Under the pieces are notes generated by a model, which saw nothing but the letters and a program-made list of their open reading frames with translations, made no database searches and was not told the DNA's origin. From an uncultured Lachnospiraceae bacterium (GTDB taxonomy: Bacteria > Bacillota_A > Clostridia > Lachnospirales > Lachnospiraceae): a DNA stretch of 6,118 nucleotides. The translations under genes and the position numbers were made by a program. Below are positions 1-6,118 of the stretch, piece by piece (position 1 is the stretch's first letter; each line of letters starts with the position of its first letter). The stretch is taken from the NCBI GenBank assembly GCA_902767195.1, contig CACXGS010000022.1:1-6118 (forward strand). Reading direction: 5' to 3'.

Positions 1-21
1 AAGAATAGAAATCTAGATAAT

Positions 22-26
22 GGAGG
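22..26 (+). promoter_or_regulatory. Ribosome binding site that fixes the frr start
   Basis: A perfect GGAGG lies 8 bases before the ATG at 35. Two other in-frame ATGs are poorer choices: the one at 20 overlaps this site itself, and the one at 29 is only 2 bases beyond it. The site therefore favours translation from 35. Confidence 0.8.
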
Positions 27-34
27 ATATGATC

Positions 35-580
35 ATGATAGACAAGTATGAAGAGAAGATGAAGAAGACCCTGACCAATCTTGACGGTGAATATAATACG
101 ATCCGTGCCGGCAGAGCCAATCCCAGGGTGCTTGATAATATCAAAGTTGATTATTACGGAACACCGACCCCTCTTCAGCAGGTGGGGAACATTTCCGTTC
201 CCGAGCCAAGAAGTATTGTGATCCAGCCATGGGACGGCAGTCTTTTGAAGGCGGTGACCAAGGCTATCCAGGCATCCGACCTGGGAATCAATCCTACCAA
301 TGACGGAAAGGTTGTACGTCTGGTCTTCCCGGAACTGACAGAGGAACACAGAAAGACTCTGGTCAAGGATGTTAAGAAGAAAGGGGAGGCAGCAAAAGTA
401 GCCATCCGGAATATCCGGAGAGATGCCAACGACAGCCTCAAGAAACAGGAAAAAGCAAAAGAGATTACAGAGGATGATCGTAAGGATCAGGAGAAGAAGA
501 TTCAGAAGCTGACAGACAAGTATATTAAAGAAGTGGATGCAGCGGTAGATAAGAAGTCTCAGGAGATTCTTACTGTATAA
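35..580 (+). CDS. frr: Ribosome recycling factor
   Basis: Ribosome recycling factor works in the cytoplasm with EF-G to split the post-termination 70S ribosome and free the mRNA and tRNA for another round of translation. The 181-residue product is close to the usual length of about 185. It shows the family's landmarks: TIRAGRANP at residues 22-30, YYGTPTPL at 40-47 in the hinge/domain II region, [12 protein letters not shown] at 81-92, and [11 protein letters not shown] at 123-133 in the long helical domain I, whose arginines contact the ribosome. The C-terminus ([17 protein letters not shown]) is the final helix of the three-helix bundle. The frame is also open from an ATG at 20, but that would place the GGAGG at 22-26 inside the gene, so the ATG at 35 is chosen. 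In most Firmicutes pyrH lies just upstream; nothing of it can be recognised in the 34 bases before this gene. A 78-base gap with a hairpin separates it from uppS. Confidence 0.97.
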   Translation: MIDKYEEKMKKTLTNLDGEYNTIRAGRANPRVLDNIKVDYYGTPTPLQQVGNISVPEPRSIVIQPWDGSLLKAVTKAIQASDLGINPTNDGKVVRLVFPELTEEHRKTLVKDVKKKGEAAKVAIRNIRRDANDSLKKQEKAKEITEDDRKDQEKKIQKLTDKYIKEVDAAVDKKSQEILTV

Positions 581-595
581 GAGATACGAAAGATT

Positions 596-621
596 CAGGC
601 AGCCGGGCGACTGGCTGCCTG
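596..621 (+). other. Intergenic hairpin between frr and uppS
   Basis: CAGGCAGCC (596-604) and GGCTGCCTG (613-621) form a perfect 9-bp GC-rich inverted repeat around an 8-base loop. The bases that follow (TTCAGTGTAATTT) contain no uninterrupted run of T, so this is not a canonical intrinsic terminator. It starts 15 bases after the frr stop and ends 25 bases before the uppS ribosome binding site. It could be a weak or partial terminator that lowers expression of the downstream genes, an RNase-processing or mRNA-stabilising stem, or chance. The structure is seen; the role is inferred. Confidence 0.55.
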
Positions 622-658
622 TTCAGTGTAATTTAAGCGCATAATAAGGATAACAGAA

Positions 659-1387
659 ATGAAAAGAGAGATTAATGGCGTGACATATGAGATCCCGCAG
701 CATGTGGCGATCATACTTGACGGCAACGGACGGTGGGCAAAGAAACATCTTATGCCGAGAAATGTGGGACACCGTCAGGGTGCTAAAGTGGTAGAACAGA
801 TTTGTGAGGATGCCTGGGACCTGGGGATTAAATATCTGAGCGTCTATGCATTTTCCACGGAAAACTGGAAGAGGCCTGACAAGGAAGTCAGGGCCTTGAT
901 GAAGCTTTTAAGACGCTACCTCATTGACTGTATTGAGCGTACTTCCAGGAATAATATGAGAGTCCGGGTCATCGGTGAGAAGAGCCGGCTGGATCAGGAT
1001 ATCCGGGAGGCGATCGAGGAACTGGAAGAGGTGTCTTCCCGCAATACGGGACTGAATTTTACCATCGCCCTCAATTACGGGAGCCGGGACGAGATGGTCC
1101 GTGCCATGCGAAAGATCGCGGGTAATATTCAGTCCGGAGAGCTGAATCCGGAGGATATAACAGAAGAATATTTTTCTTCATGTCTGGATACGGCGGATCT
1201 TCCCGATCCGGATCTTATGATCCGGACCAGCGGGGAACAGAGACTTTCTAACTGGATGCTGTGGCAGCTTGCCTATTCGGAGTTTTATTTTCCGGACGTA
1301 CTCTGGCCTGATTTCAATAAGGACGAGCTGATCAAAGCCATTGAGTATTACAATACCAGAGACCGCCGGTACGGAGGAGTTAAATAA
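659..1387 (+). CDS. uppS: Isoprenyl transferase (undecaprenyl diphosphate synthase)
   Basis: This cis-prenyltransferase adds IPP units to farnesyl diphosphate to make undecaprenyl diphosphate, the lipid carrier for peptidoglycan and other wall polymers. It acts at the inner face of the membrane. The 242-residue protein has the complete family signature. HVAIILDGNGRWA (residues 15-27) holds the Mg-binding Asp21. GHRQGA is at 37-42, and YAFSTENWKRP at 62-72 is the substrate-binding loop. IRTSGEQRLSN at 187-197 carries Arg188 and Arg194, which bind the IPP diphosphate. AYSEFYF at 204-210 has Glu207, equivalent to the second metal ligand, and WPDF is at 215-218. Small departures from the common consensus are Leu20 (often Met) and Trp198 (often Phe after RLSN), both conservative. 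AAGGA at 646-650, 8 bases before the ATG, supports the start. It is 12 bases from cdsA, so the two are almost certainly cotranscribed. Confidence 0.97.
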   Translation: MKREINGVTYEIPQHVAIILDGNGRWAKKHLMPRNVGHRQGAKVVEQICEDAWDLGIKYLSVYAFSTENWKRPDKEVRALMKLLRRYLIDCIERTSRNNMRVRVIGEKSRLDQDIREAIEELEEVSSRNTGLNFTIALNYGSRDEMVRAMRKIAGNIQSGELNPEDITEEYFSSCLDTADLPDPDLMIRTSGEQRLSNWMLWQLAYSEFYFPDVLWPDFNKDELIKAIEYYNTRDRRYGGVK

Positions 1388-1399
1388 CAGGAGATCATT

Positions 1400-2200
1400 A
1401 TGTTTAAACAGAGATTAATCAGCGGCATTGTCCTGGTGATCATAGCCGTAGCTACGTTTTATGCGGGCGGATTTGTGACCTTCGGGGTCATAGCTGCCAT
1501 ATCCCTGATGGGAGTATTTGAATTGTTGAGGGTAGTGAATATTGAGCGGTCAGCCCTGGCTGTCGTCTGCTATACAGCATCTATCCTGTATTACCTCCTG
1601 CTGCTCCTGGATCTGGACCAGCATACCGTTCCCCTGATGCTGGGGGCTCTGATCGCCTTGCTGACGATCTATGTATTTACTTTTCCCCGATTTCGTTTTG
1701 AACAGGTAGCCCTGGCATTTTTCAGTCTTTTTTATGTGACGGTGCTGCTGGCCTGCCTCTATCGGATCCGTATGCTTAACGGCGGCGGATTCATGGTTGT
1801 TCTGGTCTTTTTGAGTTCCTGGGGCAACGATACTCTGGCCTACTGCGCCGGAAGACTTTTCGGCCGTCATAAGATGTCCCCGGCCCTGAGTCCCAAAAAA
1901 ACGATTGAAGGCGCCGTGGGAGGCGTTGTAGGAGCCGGTCTGCTGGGGCTGCTCTACGGGCTGCTGGTCCGCAATTATATTCATACGAATTACAATGCCC
2001 CTGTGGTGTTTGCCCTGGTCTGTACCGTGGGAGCCCTGATCAGCATTGTGGGAGATCTGGGAGCATCCGCCATTAAGAGAAACTATGATATCAAAGATTA
2101 CAGCAACCTGATTCCGGGTCACGGTGGGATCCTGGACCGGTTCGACAGTGTGATCTTTACGGCACCCATCATTTACTATGTACTGGTAATGATGGCCTAG
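1400..2200 (+). CDS. cdsA: Phosphatidate cytidylyltransferase (CDP-diglyceride synthase)
   Basis: CdsA converts phosphatidic acid and CTP to CDP-diacylglycerol and pyrophosphate, the branch point for phosphatidylglycerol, cardiolipin and other phospholipids. The 266-residue protein is an integral membrane protein with roughly eight or nine hydrophobic segments (about residues 9-25, 27-45, 54-72, 78-95, 103-122, 128-145, 171-190, 200-220 and 250-266). The family's C-terminal signature is intact at 223-249: S-x-I-K-R, then K232-D233, PGHGG at 239-243, and D246-R247-F248-D249; these Asp residues coordinate the catalytic metals. A second conserved region contains Asp144 in GNDTLAY and then SPKKTIEG. 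The start is supported by AGGAG at 1389-1393, 6 bases upstream. It follows uppS by 12 bases. In most Clostridia the next gene is dxr, but here it is rseP, 30 bases on. Confidence 0.97.
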   Translation: MFKQRLISGIVLVIIAVATFYAGGFVTFGVIAAISLMGVFELLRVVNIERSALAVVCYTASILYYLLLLLDLDQHTVPLMLGALIALLTIYVFTFPRFRFEQVALAFFSLFYVTVLLACLYRIRMLNGGGFMVVLVFLSSWGNDTLAYCAGRLFGRHKMSPALSPKKTIEGAVGGVVGAGLLGLLYGLLVRNYIHTNYNAPVVFALVCTVGALISIVGDLGASAIKRNYDIKDYSNLIPGHGGILDRFDSVIFTAPIIYYVLVMMA

Positions 2201-2230
2201 GATAAATATACAGAGACAGAAAGGAATAAG

Positions 2231-3268
2231 ATGCTTAAAATAATACTGGCGATATTATTGTTTACTGTTATCGTAGTCTTTCACGAGCTGGGACATTTCC
2301 TGCTGGCCAAATGGAACGGGGTCTGTGTGGAAGAGTTCGCAATCGGGATTGGCCCTACTCTGATCGGAAAGAAGATCGGAGAGACAGTCTACGGTATTAA
2401 AGCCTTACCCTTCGGGGGCTGCTGTGTTATGAAAGGAGAAGACGGTGATGATACCAGTGAAGGGTCTCTGAACAGCAAGACGCCCCTTCAGAGATTCTCC
2501 ATTATTTTTGCAGGACCCTTTTTTAATTTTATTCTGGCTTTCTTCTTCGGCATGATTCTGGTAGCTATGGCCGGTGTTTACTATCCTGTCATCGGGCAGG
2601 TGGAAAAAGACGGCGGCGCTTACGAAGCCGGTCTGAAAGAGGGAGATGAGATCCTGAAGATGGACCATGCCAGGATGCATGAATATACAGATATATCCCT
2701 CTATAATTTCTTCCATTCCGATCATCCGGAAGTGGAGATCACTTACCGGCGGGACGGGGAGATCCACAAGGTCACCGTTGTCCGGAAGATGACAGAGGGT
2801 CGTTATATCTGTGGTATCTACGGACCTGAAAAACCGGTCAGACAGGGCCCGGCGGGCATTGTCCGTTACGGCTGGTACGAGATGGTACGTCAGATTAACA
2901 TGACCTTCCAGAGTCTGAGGATGCTGGTAACCGGAAAGGCTTCCCCCAATGACCTGTCGGGGCCGGTGGGAATTGTGAATACCATCGGTGAGAGTTATGA
3001 TGCCAGCATCGTGTACGGAATCAAGGTGGCGTTTATGACCATGCTGTCCTTTGCCATCCTTTTAAGTGCCAACCTGGGAGTCATGAACCTCCTGCCTCTT
3101 CCCGCACTGGACGGAGGACGTCTGGTCTTCATTATCCTTGAGATGATCCGGGGCAGGAAGATCGATCCGGAAAAAGAGGGAATGGTCCATTTTGCCGGAC
3201 TGATCCTTCTGCTGACTCTGATGGTGCTGGTAATGGGGAACGATATACGAAAGATTTTTATGCACTAA
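2231..3268 (+). CDS. rseP: RIP (site-2) zinc metalloprotease RseP/RasP
   Basis: This intramembrane zinc protease of the M50B family cuts transmembrane segments of substrates such as anti-sigma factors already trimmed by a site-1 protease, and leftover signal peptides. The 345-residue protein has the expected plan. The first membrane segment (about residues 4-22) carries the catalytic HELGH at 18-22, with His18 and His22 as zinc ligands and Glu19 as the catalytic base. A conserved GPFFNF begins the second membrane segment (about 93-115). A single PDZ domain lies outside the membrane (about 118-190, including GGAYEAGLKEGDEIL). The third segment leads into NLLPLPALDGG at 286-296, where Asp294 is the third zinc ligand. 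A last hydrophobic helix lies near 323-340. AAGGA at 2221-2225, 5 bases before the ATG, supports the start. Which anti-sigma factor it cuts cannot be told from this window; no sigma or anti-sigma gene is present. Confidence 0.96.
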   Translation: MLKIILAILLFTVIVVFHELGHFLLAKWNGVCVEEFAIGIGPTLIGKKIGETVYGIKALPFGGCCVMKGEDGDDTSEGSLNSKTPLQRFSIIFAGPFFNFILAFFFGMILVAMAGVYYPVIGQVEKDGGAYEAGLKEGDEILKMDHARMHEYTDISLYNFFHSDHPEVEITYRRDGEIHKVTVVRKMTEGRYICGIYGPEKPVRQGPAGIVRYGWYEMVRQINMTFQSLRMLVTGKASPNDLSGPVGIVNTIGESYDASIVYGIKVAFMTMLSFAILLSANLGVMNLLPLPALDGGRLVFIILEMIRGRKIDPEKEGMVHFAGLILLLTLMVLVMGNDIRKIFMH

Positions 3269-3298
3269 AGATATTTTGCAGGTGTGAAGTTTAGGAAT

Positions 3299-3336
3299 TT
3301 ACCCATGCTCTGTTATCATGAACAGGGTATGGGTAA
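3299..3336 (+). other. Strong 16-bp intergenic hairpin upstream of ispG
   Basis: TTACCCATGCTCTGTT (3299-3314) pairs with AACAGGGTATGGGTAA (3321-3336) over 16 uninterrupted positions: 14 Watson-Crick pairs and two G-U wobbles (3307/3328 and 3309/3326). The loop is 6 bases (ATCATG). It lies 30 bases after the rseP stop and ends 24 bases before the ispG ribosome binding site. The downstream bases (TATCAGTTTATGG) are not a U-tract, and the upstream flank read on the other strand is not one either, so a standard intrinsic terminator is unlikely in either direction. Possible roles are an RNase III or RNase Y processing/stability stem that separates rseP from ispG-addB transcripts, a protein-binding operator, or a partial terminator. 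The structure is directly visible; the function is not. Confidence 0.7.
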
Positions 3337-3360
3337 TATCAGTTTATGGAATGAGTTTAA

Positions 3361-3365
3361 AGGAG
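3361..3365 (+). promoter_or_regulatory. Ribosome binding site that fixes the ispG start
   Basis: AGGAG within AAAGGAGAAG lies 6 bases before the ATG at 3372. This decides the start over the upstream in-frame ATG at 3318, which sits in the loop of the 3299-3336 hairpin and has no ribosome binding site of its own. Confidence 0.85.
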
Positions 3366-3371
3366 AAGACC

Positions 3372-4433
3372 ATGTACAGAGACCACACAAAAGTGATACA
3401 TATCGGAGACCGGGTCATCGGGGGAGGCAATCCCATCCTGATCCAGTCCATGACCAACACAAAGACTGAGGATGTGGAGGCCACAGTGGCCCAGATTCTG
3501 GAGCTGGAGGCGGCGGGATGCGAGATCATCCGGTCTACAGTCCCCACTCCTGAGGCAGCCCGGGCACTGAAAGAGATTAAAAAGAGAATTCACATACCCA
3601 TTGTGGCGGACATCCATTTTGATTACCGGATGGCGATTGCCGCCATAGAGAATGGGGCGGATAATATTTGGATCTATCCCGGAAACATCGGGAAAGAGGA
3701 AAGAGTCCGTGCCGTGGTGGATAAAGCCAGAGAGTACCGGGTACCGATCCGGATCGGAGTCAACAGCGGTTCCCTGGAGAAACCACTGATTGAGAAATAT
3801 GGAAAAGTCACGGCAGAAGGTCTGGTTGAGAGTGCCCTTGATAAAGTAAAGCTCATCGAAAGGATGGGTTACGATAATCTGGTAGTGAGTATCAAGTCCT
3901 CGGATGTGATGATGTGTGCCAGAGCCCATGAGCTGCTGGCGCCGGTCTGTCCCTATCCTCTTCATGTGGGGATTACGGAGGCAGTAACCCTTTTCCGGGG
4001 AAATATCAAGTCTGCCCTGGGACTGGGCATTATCCTGAGCCAGGGTATCGGAGATACCATCCGGGTATCCCTTACCGGGGATCCGGTCAACGAGATTGCC
4101 TCTGCCAAACAGATTCTCCGGACGCTGGGTTTGAGAAGCGGCGGCATAGAAGTTGTCTCCTGTCCCACCTGCGGGAGGACCAGCATAGACCTGATCGGTC
4201 TGGCCAATGAGGTGGAAAAAATGGTGACGGAATTCGATCACCTCAATCTGAAGCTTGCTGTGATGGGATGTGTGGTAAACGGCCCCGGGGAAGCCAGGGA
4301 AGCAGACATCGGAATCGCCGGCGGCGACGGTGTGGGACTCCTGATCAGGAAGGGGGTCGTGGTCAGAAAAGTGGCGGAGGAAGAGCTTTTACCGGTACTT
4401 CGCCAGGAACTGATGAACTGGAAGGATGAGTAA
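3372..4433 (+). CDS. ispG: 4-hydroxy-3-methylbut-2-en-1-yl diphosphate synthase (flavodoxin)
   Basis: IspG (GcpE) is the penultimate enzyme of the MEP isoprenoid pathway. It reductively opens the cyclic diphosphate MEcPP to HMBPP using a [4Fe-4S] cluster. From the ATG at 3372 the protein has 353 residues, within the usual bacterial range for the short form. It begins in family style (MYRDHTKVIHIGD, then GGGNPILIQSMTNT), opening the TIM-barrel domain. The cluster ligands are all present in the C-terminal reductase-like domain: Cys264 and Cys267 in SCPTCGRTSIDL, Cys300 in MGCVVNGPGEA, and Glu307 in the same motif as the fourth ligand. The frame stays open upstream to an ATG at 3318, but those 18 extra residues match nothing typical of the family. 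The stop codon overlaps the addB start by one base, suggesting translational coupling. Its product feeds the UppS reaction encoded upstream. Confidence 0.97.
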   Translation: MYRDHTKVIHIGDRVIGGGNPILIQSMTNTKTEDVEATVAQILELEAAGCEIIRSTVPTPEAARALKEIKKRIHIPIVADIHFDYRMAIAAIENGADNIWIYPGNIGKEERVRAVVDKAREYRVPIRIGVNSGSLEKPLIEKYGKVTAEGLVESALDKVKLIERMGYDNLVVSIKSSDVMMCARAHELLAPVCPYPLHVGITEAVTLFRGNIKSALGLGIILSQGIGDTIRVSLTGDPVNEIASAKQILRTLGLRSGGIEVVSCPTCGRTSIDLIGLANEVEKMVTEFDHLNLKLAVMGCVVNGPGEAREADIGIAGGDGVGLLIRKGVVVRKVAEEELLPVLRQELMNWKDE

Positions 4434-6118
4434 TGATACTGAATATAGTGACCGGTGAAAGCGGTCAGGGTAAAACTGAATACGTGATCGACCAGATGAT
4501 CCGCCAGGCTATGGATCACAGTGACCGCAATTATTATCTGATCGTGCCGGAACAGTTCAGTCTGGAGATGCAGAGAAAAGTCATCGAAAAACATCCCAAA
4601 CACGGATTCATGAATATCGATGTTCTGAGTTTCCACCGGCTGGCTTACCGGATATTTGAAGAGACCGGATACCGGCCGGATGACATCCTGGAGGATCTGG
4701 GTGTTTCCATGATCCTTAAGAAGATCATGAGCCGGAAAAAGGATGAGTTTCTTTTTTTCAGACGAAGTATGAATAAACCCGGATTTGTCGATGAAGTCCG
4801 GTCTGTCCTGATGGAGCTCATCGGTTACGGGATTCACTGGCAGGATCTGGCCGGTCTGGCAGAGAAGCTGGAAGAGCATCACAGCCTTGCGGGAAAATGT
4901 GATGAGATCAGCAGACTCTTCCGTTATTTTACGGATGAGATCCGGGGAAAATACATGGTAACCGAACAGCTTCTGGATGTAGCCGGCCAACAGCTGGCGG
5001 ACTCCGACATGTTTGAAGATACTCTCTTCTTTTTTGACGGATTTACCGGCTTTACGCCGGTTCAGCTTTCCTTTCTTCTTCAGCTGGCCTCCTGTACACC
5101 TCAGATGACGGTGACGGTGACCGCTCCGGACACAGACAGAAAACAGTTCACGGATCTGTTTTCCATGAGTCAGAAGATGATGGATTCTCTGATCAGACTC
5201 TGCAAACACGGGGATATCACCCCTGGGAAAAGGGTTCATATCAGTCATCAGAATCCGCCCAGATTTCAGGAGGCTTTGGATATCGCCCGCCTGTCAGGGG
5301 CGATTTTTCGGCCTCGCCTTATTCATGAGCTGTCAACATCAGCTCTTCAGGAGAAGGCACAGGATGAATCCGGCAGTATTTCCATGACCCTCTGCGCCAA
5401 CCCGGACGGGGAGGCAGAGTATGTTCTTCATGAGATTGAGAAGCTGGTCAGAACAGAAGGATTCCGCTATCGGGATTGCGCCGTCCTGGCCGGCGATGTA
5501 TCTGCTTACGGGCAGGCATTTGTCCGTCAGGCTCAGATTCTGGATATTCCGCTTTTTGTAGATATCCGCAAGAAAGTTTCCTACAATTCCGGGGTGGAAG
5601 CAATCCGGGCCCTCTTTCATCTGGCCCAGATGGATTATACTTATGAGAGTGTGTTCCGCTATCTTAAGTCCGGCATGTCCGGGCTTGAGGATAAAGAGAC
5701 GGACTTCCTGGAAAATTATGTGCTGTGTGCCGGCGTCCGTGGCCTTTCCATGTGGGACAAACCATTTAAAAGAAGAAAGAACAAGTACAGTAAAGAGCAG
5801 CTGGAACTTTTGGAGGATCTGCGGGAGAGAGTAGTGGAGGAAACCGCTTCTTTCTGCAGGACGGCCGCTTCCGGAAAAAGCAGGGTACGAGATGTCATGA
5901 CAGCTCTTTATGACACTCTGCTTAAACTGAAATATCCGGAGCGCCTGTCTGATCTGGCCAGAAAAGCCGGAATGGCAGGAGACCATACGCATGAGAGGGA
6001 ATACTCTGCCCTGTTTGCCCTGATTCTTTCTCTGATGGACAAGATGGTTACGATTTTCGGAGAGGACCGGATGGAACTGTCCGAGCTGTCTCTGATTATG
6101 GATGCGGGACTGGAGTCC
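4433..6118 (+). CDS. addB: ATP-dependent helicase/nuclease subunit B (AddB), N-terminal part
   Basis: AddB pairs with AddA to form the Firmicute counterpart of RecBCD. The complex unwinds and trims double-strand ends, recognises Chi, and loads RecA for recombinational repair. The reading frame is open for 562 codons from the ATG at 4433 and leaves the window without a stop. Full AddB proteins are about 1,150 residues, so roughly half is seen. Visible landmarks are a Walker A motif GESGQGKT at residues 8-15, LIVPEQFSLEMQ at 36-47, VLSFHRLAYRIF at 64-75, FFFDGFTGFTPVQ at 199-211, and ILDIPLFVD near 371-379, all typical of the inactivated helicase-like half. The C-terminal RecB-like nuclease domain and its four iron-sulfur cysteines would lie beyond the window. 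The start overlaps the ispG stop (TAATG), and no separate promoter is evident, so it probably depends on the ispG transcript. addA is expected next but is not visible. Confidence 0.93.
   Translation, partial: MILNIVTGESGQGKTEYVIDQMIRQAMDHSDRNYYLIVPEQFSLEMQRKVIEKHPKHGFMNIDVLSFHRLAYRIFEETGYRPDDILEDLGVSMILKKIMSRKKDEFLFFRRSMNKPGFVDEVRSVLMELIGYGIHWQDLAGLAEKLEEHHSLAGKCDEISRLFRYFTDEIRGKYMVTEQLLDVAGQQLADSDMFEDTLFFFDGFTGFTPVQLSFLLQLASCTPQMTVTVTAPDTDRKQFTDLFSMSQKMMDSLIRLCKHGDITPGKRVHISHQNPPRFQEALDIARLSGAIFRPRLIHELSTSALQEKAQDESGSISMTLCANPDGEAEYVLHEIEKLVRTEGFRYRDCAVLAGDVSAYGQAFVRQAQILDIPLFVDIRKKVSYNSGVEAIRALFHLAQMDYTYESVFRYLKSGMSGLEDKETDFLENYVLCAGVRGLSMWDKPFKRRKNKYSKEQLELLEDLRERVVEETASFCRTAASGKSRVRDVMTALYDTLLKLKYPERLSDLARKAGMAGDHTHEREYSALFALILSLMDKMVTIFGEDRMELSELSLIMDAGLES

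Noticed and set aside
3310..3325. CTGT-N8-ACAG inside the 3299-3336 hairpin matches the outline of an E. coli-type LexA (SOS) box, with the repair gene addB downstream.
   Set aside because: Firmicute LexA recognises a GAAC-N4-GTTC type site, not CTGT-N8-ACAG. The match follows from the stem pairing itself, and the centre is not the usual AT-alternating sequence. Probably coincidence.
3334..3339. TAATAT as a possible -10 element for an ispG promoter, and CATAAT at 640-645 for uppS.
   Set aside because: Neither has a convincing -35 hexamer at 16-18 bases upstream (TGTTAT and GCCTGT at the 17-base position). Too weak to annotate as promoters.
3284..3469. Possible 61-residue GTG-started peptide in the ispG leader, a candidate leader peptide.
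   Set aside because: It runs into ispG in another frame, its only upstream purine stretch (GCAGG) is one base from the GTG, and its sequence shows no run of regulatory codons.
3357..4241. Open frame of 294 codons on the minus strand opposite ispG.
   Set aside because: The + strand carries an unambiguous ispG with all cluster ligands. The antisense frame has no domain and is explained by codon bias of the real gene.
4449..4467. Small TGACCG/CGGTCA inverted repeat at the start of addB.
   Set aside because: It is only 6 bp and falls in the Walker A codons, so the protein sequence constrains it. There is no sign of regulation.
5045..5061. ACCGGC-TTTAC-GCCGGT stem followed by a pyrimidine-rich stretch, resembling a terminator.
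   Set aside because: It lies within the conserved DGFTGFTP coding region of addB, and the tail is interrupted by C and A. A coding coincidence is more likely.
4238..5248. Long open frame of 336 codons on the minus strand.
   Set aside because: It is antisense to addB, whose translation has a Walker A motif and family motifs over the same bases. The minus-strand product has no recognisable domain and no ribosome binding site was evident.
5339..5992. Open frame of 217 codons on the minus strand.
   Set aside because: It lies wholly antisense to addB and its product looks like an out-of-frame translation with no family features.

Overview
The window is a continuous run of six housekeeping genes, all on the + strand: frr, uppS, cdsA, rseP, ispG and the first half of addB. 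The organism is most likely a low-to-moderate G+C Firmicute of the class Clostridia, plausibly Lachnospiraceae. The reasons are the frr-uppS-cdsA-(dxr)-rseP-ispG gene order, the use of AddB-type rather than RecBCD-type recombination machinery, strong GGAGG-like ribosome binding sites before nearly every gene, and the character of the proteins. This placement is an inference from gene order and protein style, not a database match.

Layout. Bases 1-34 are leader carrying the frr ribosome binding site. frr (35-580) encodes ribosome recycling factor. A 78-base gap follows and holds a perfect 9-bp inverted repeat. uppS (659-1387), cdsA (1400-2200) and rseP (2231-3268) are tightly packed, with gaps of 12 and 30 bases. 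A 103-base gap before ispG holds the most notable non-coding structure of the window, a 16-bp hairpin at 3299-3336. ispG (3372-4433) is joined to addB (4433 to beyond 6118) by a one-base stop/start overlap (TAATG).

How the genes fit together. IspG makes HMBPP in the MEP isoprenoid pathway. UppS uses the resulting isoprenoid units to build the undecaprenyl carrier for cell-wall synthesis. CdsA makes CDP-diacylglycerol for phospholipids, and RseP is an intramembrane protease of the same membrane. Frr belongs to translation and AddB to double-strand break repair. The first five form the classic translation/envelope/isoprenoid cluster.

What is unusual. dxr, which normally lies between cdsA and rseP in Clostridia, is absent, and the 30-base gap there leaves no remnant. 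addB follows ispG where polC is commonly found. The two intergenic hairpins lack U-tracts, so they do not look like ordinary terminators. I found no mobile element, CRISPR array, tRNA, rRNA or phage gene, and no sign of a new multi-gene system. This is an ordinary core region with a locally altered gene order.
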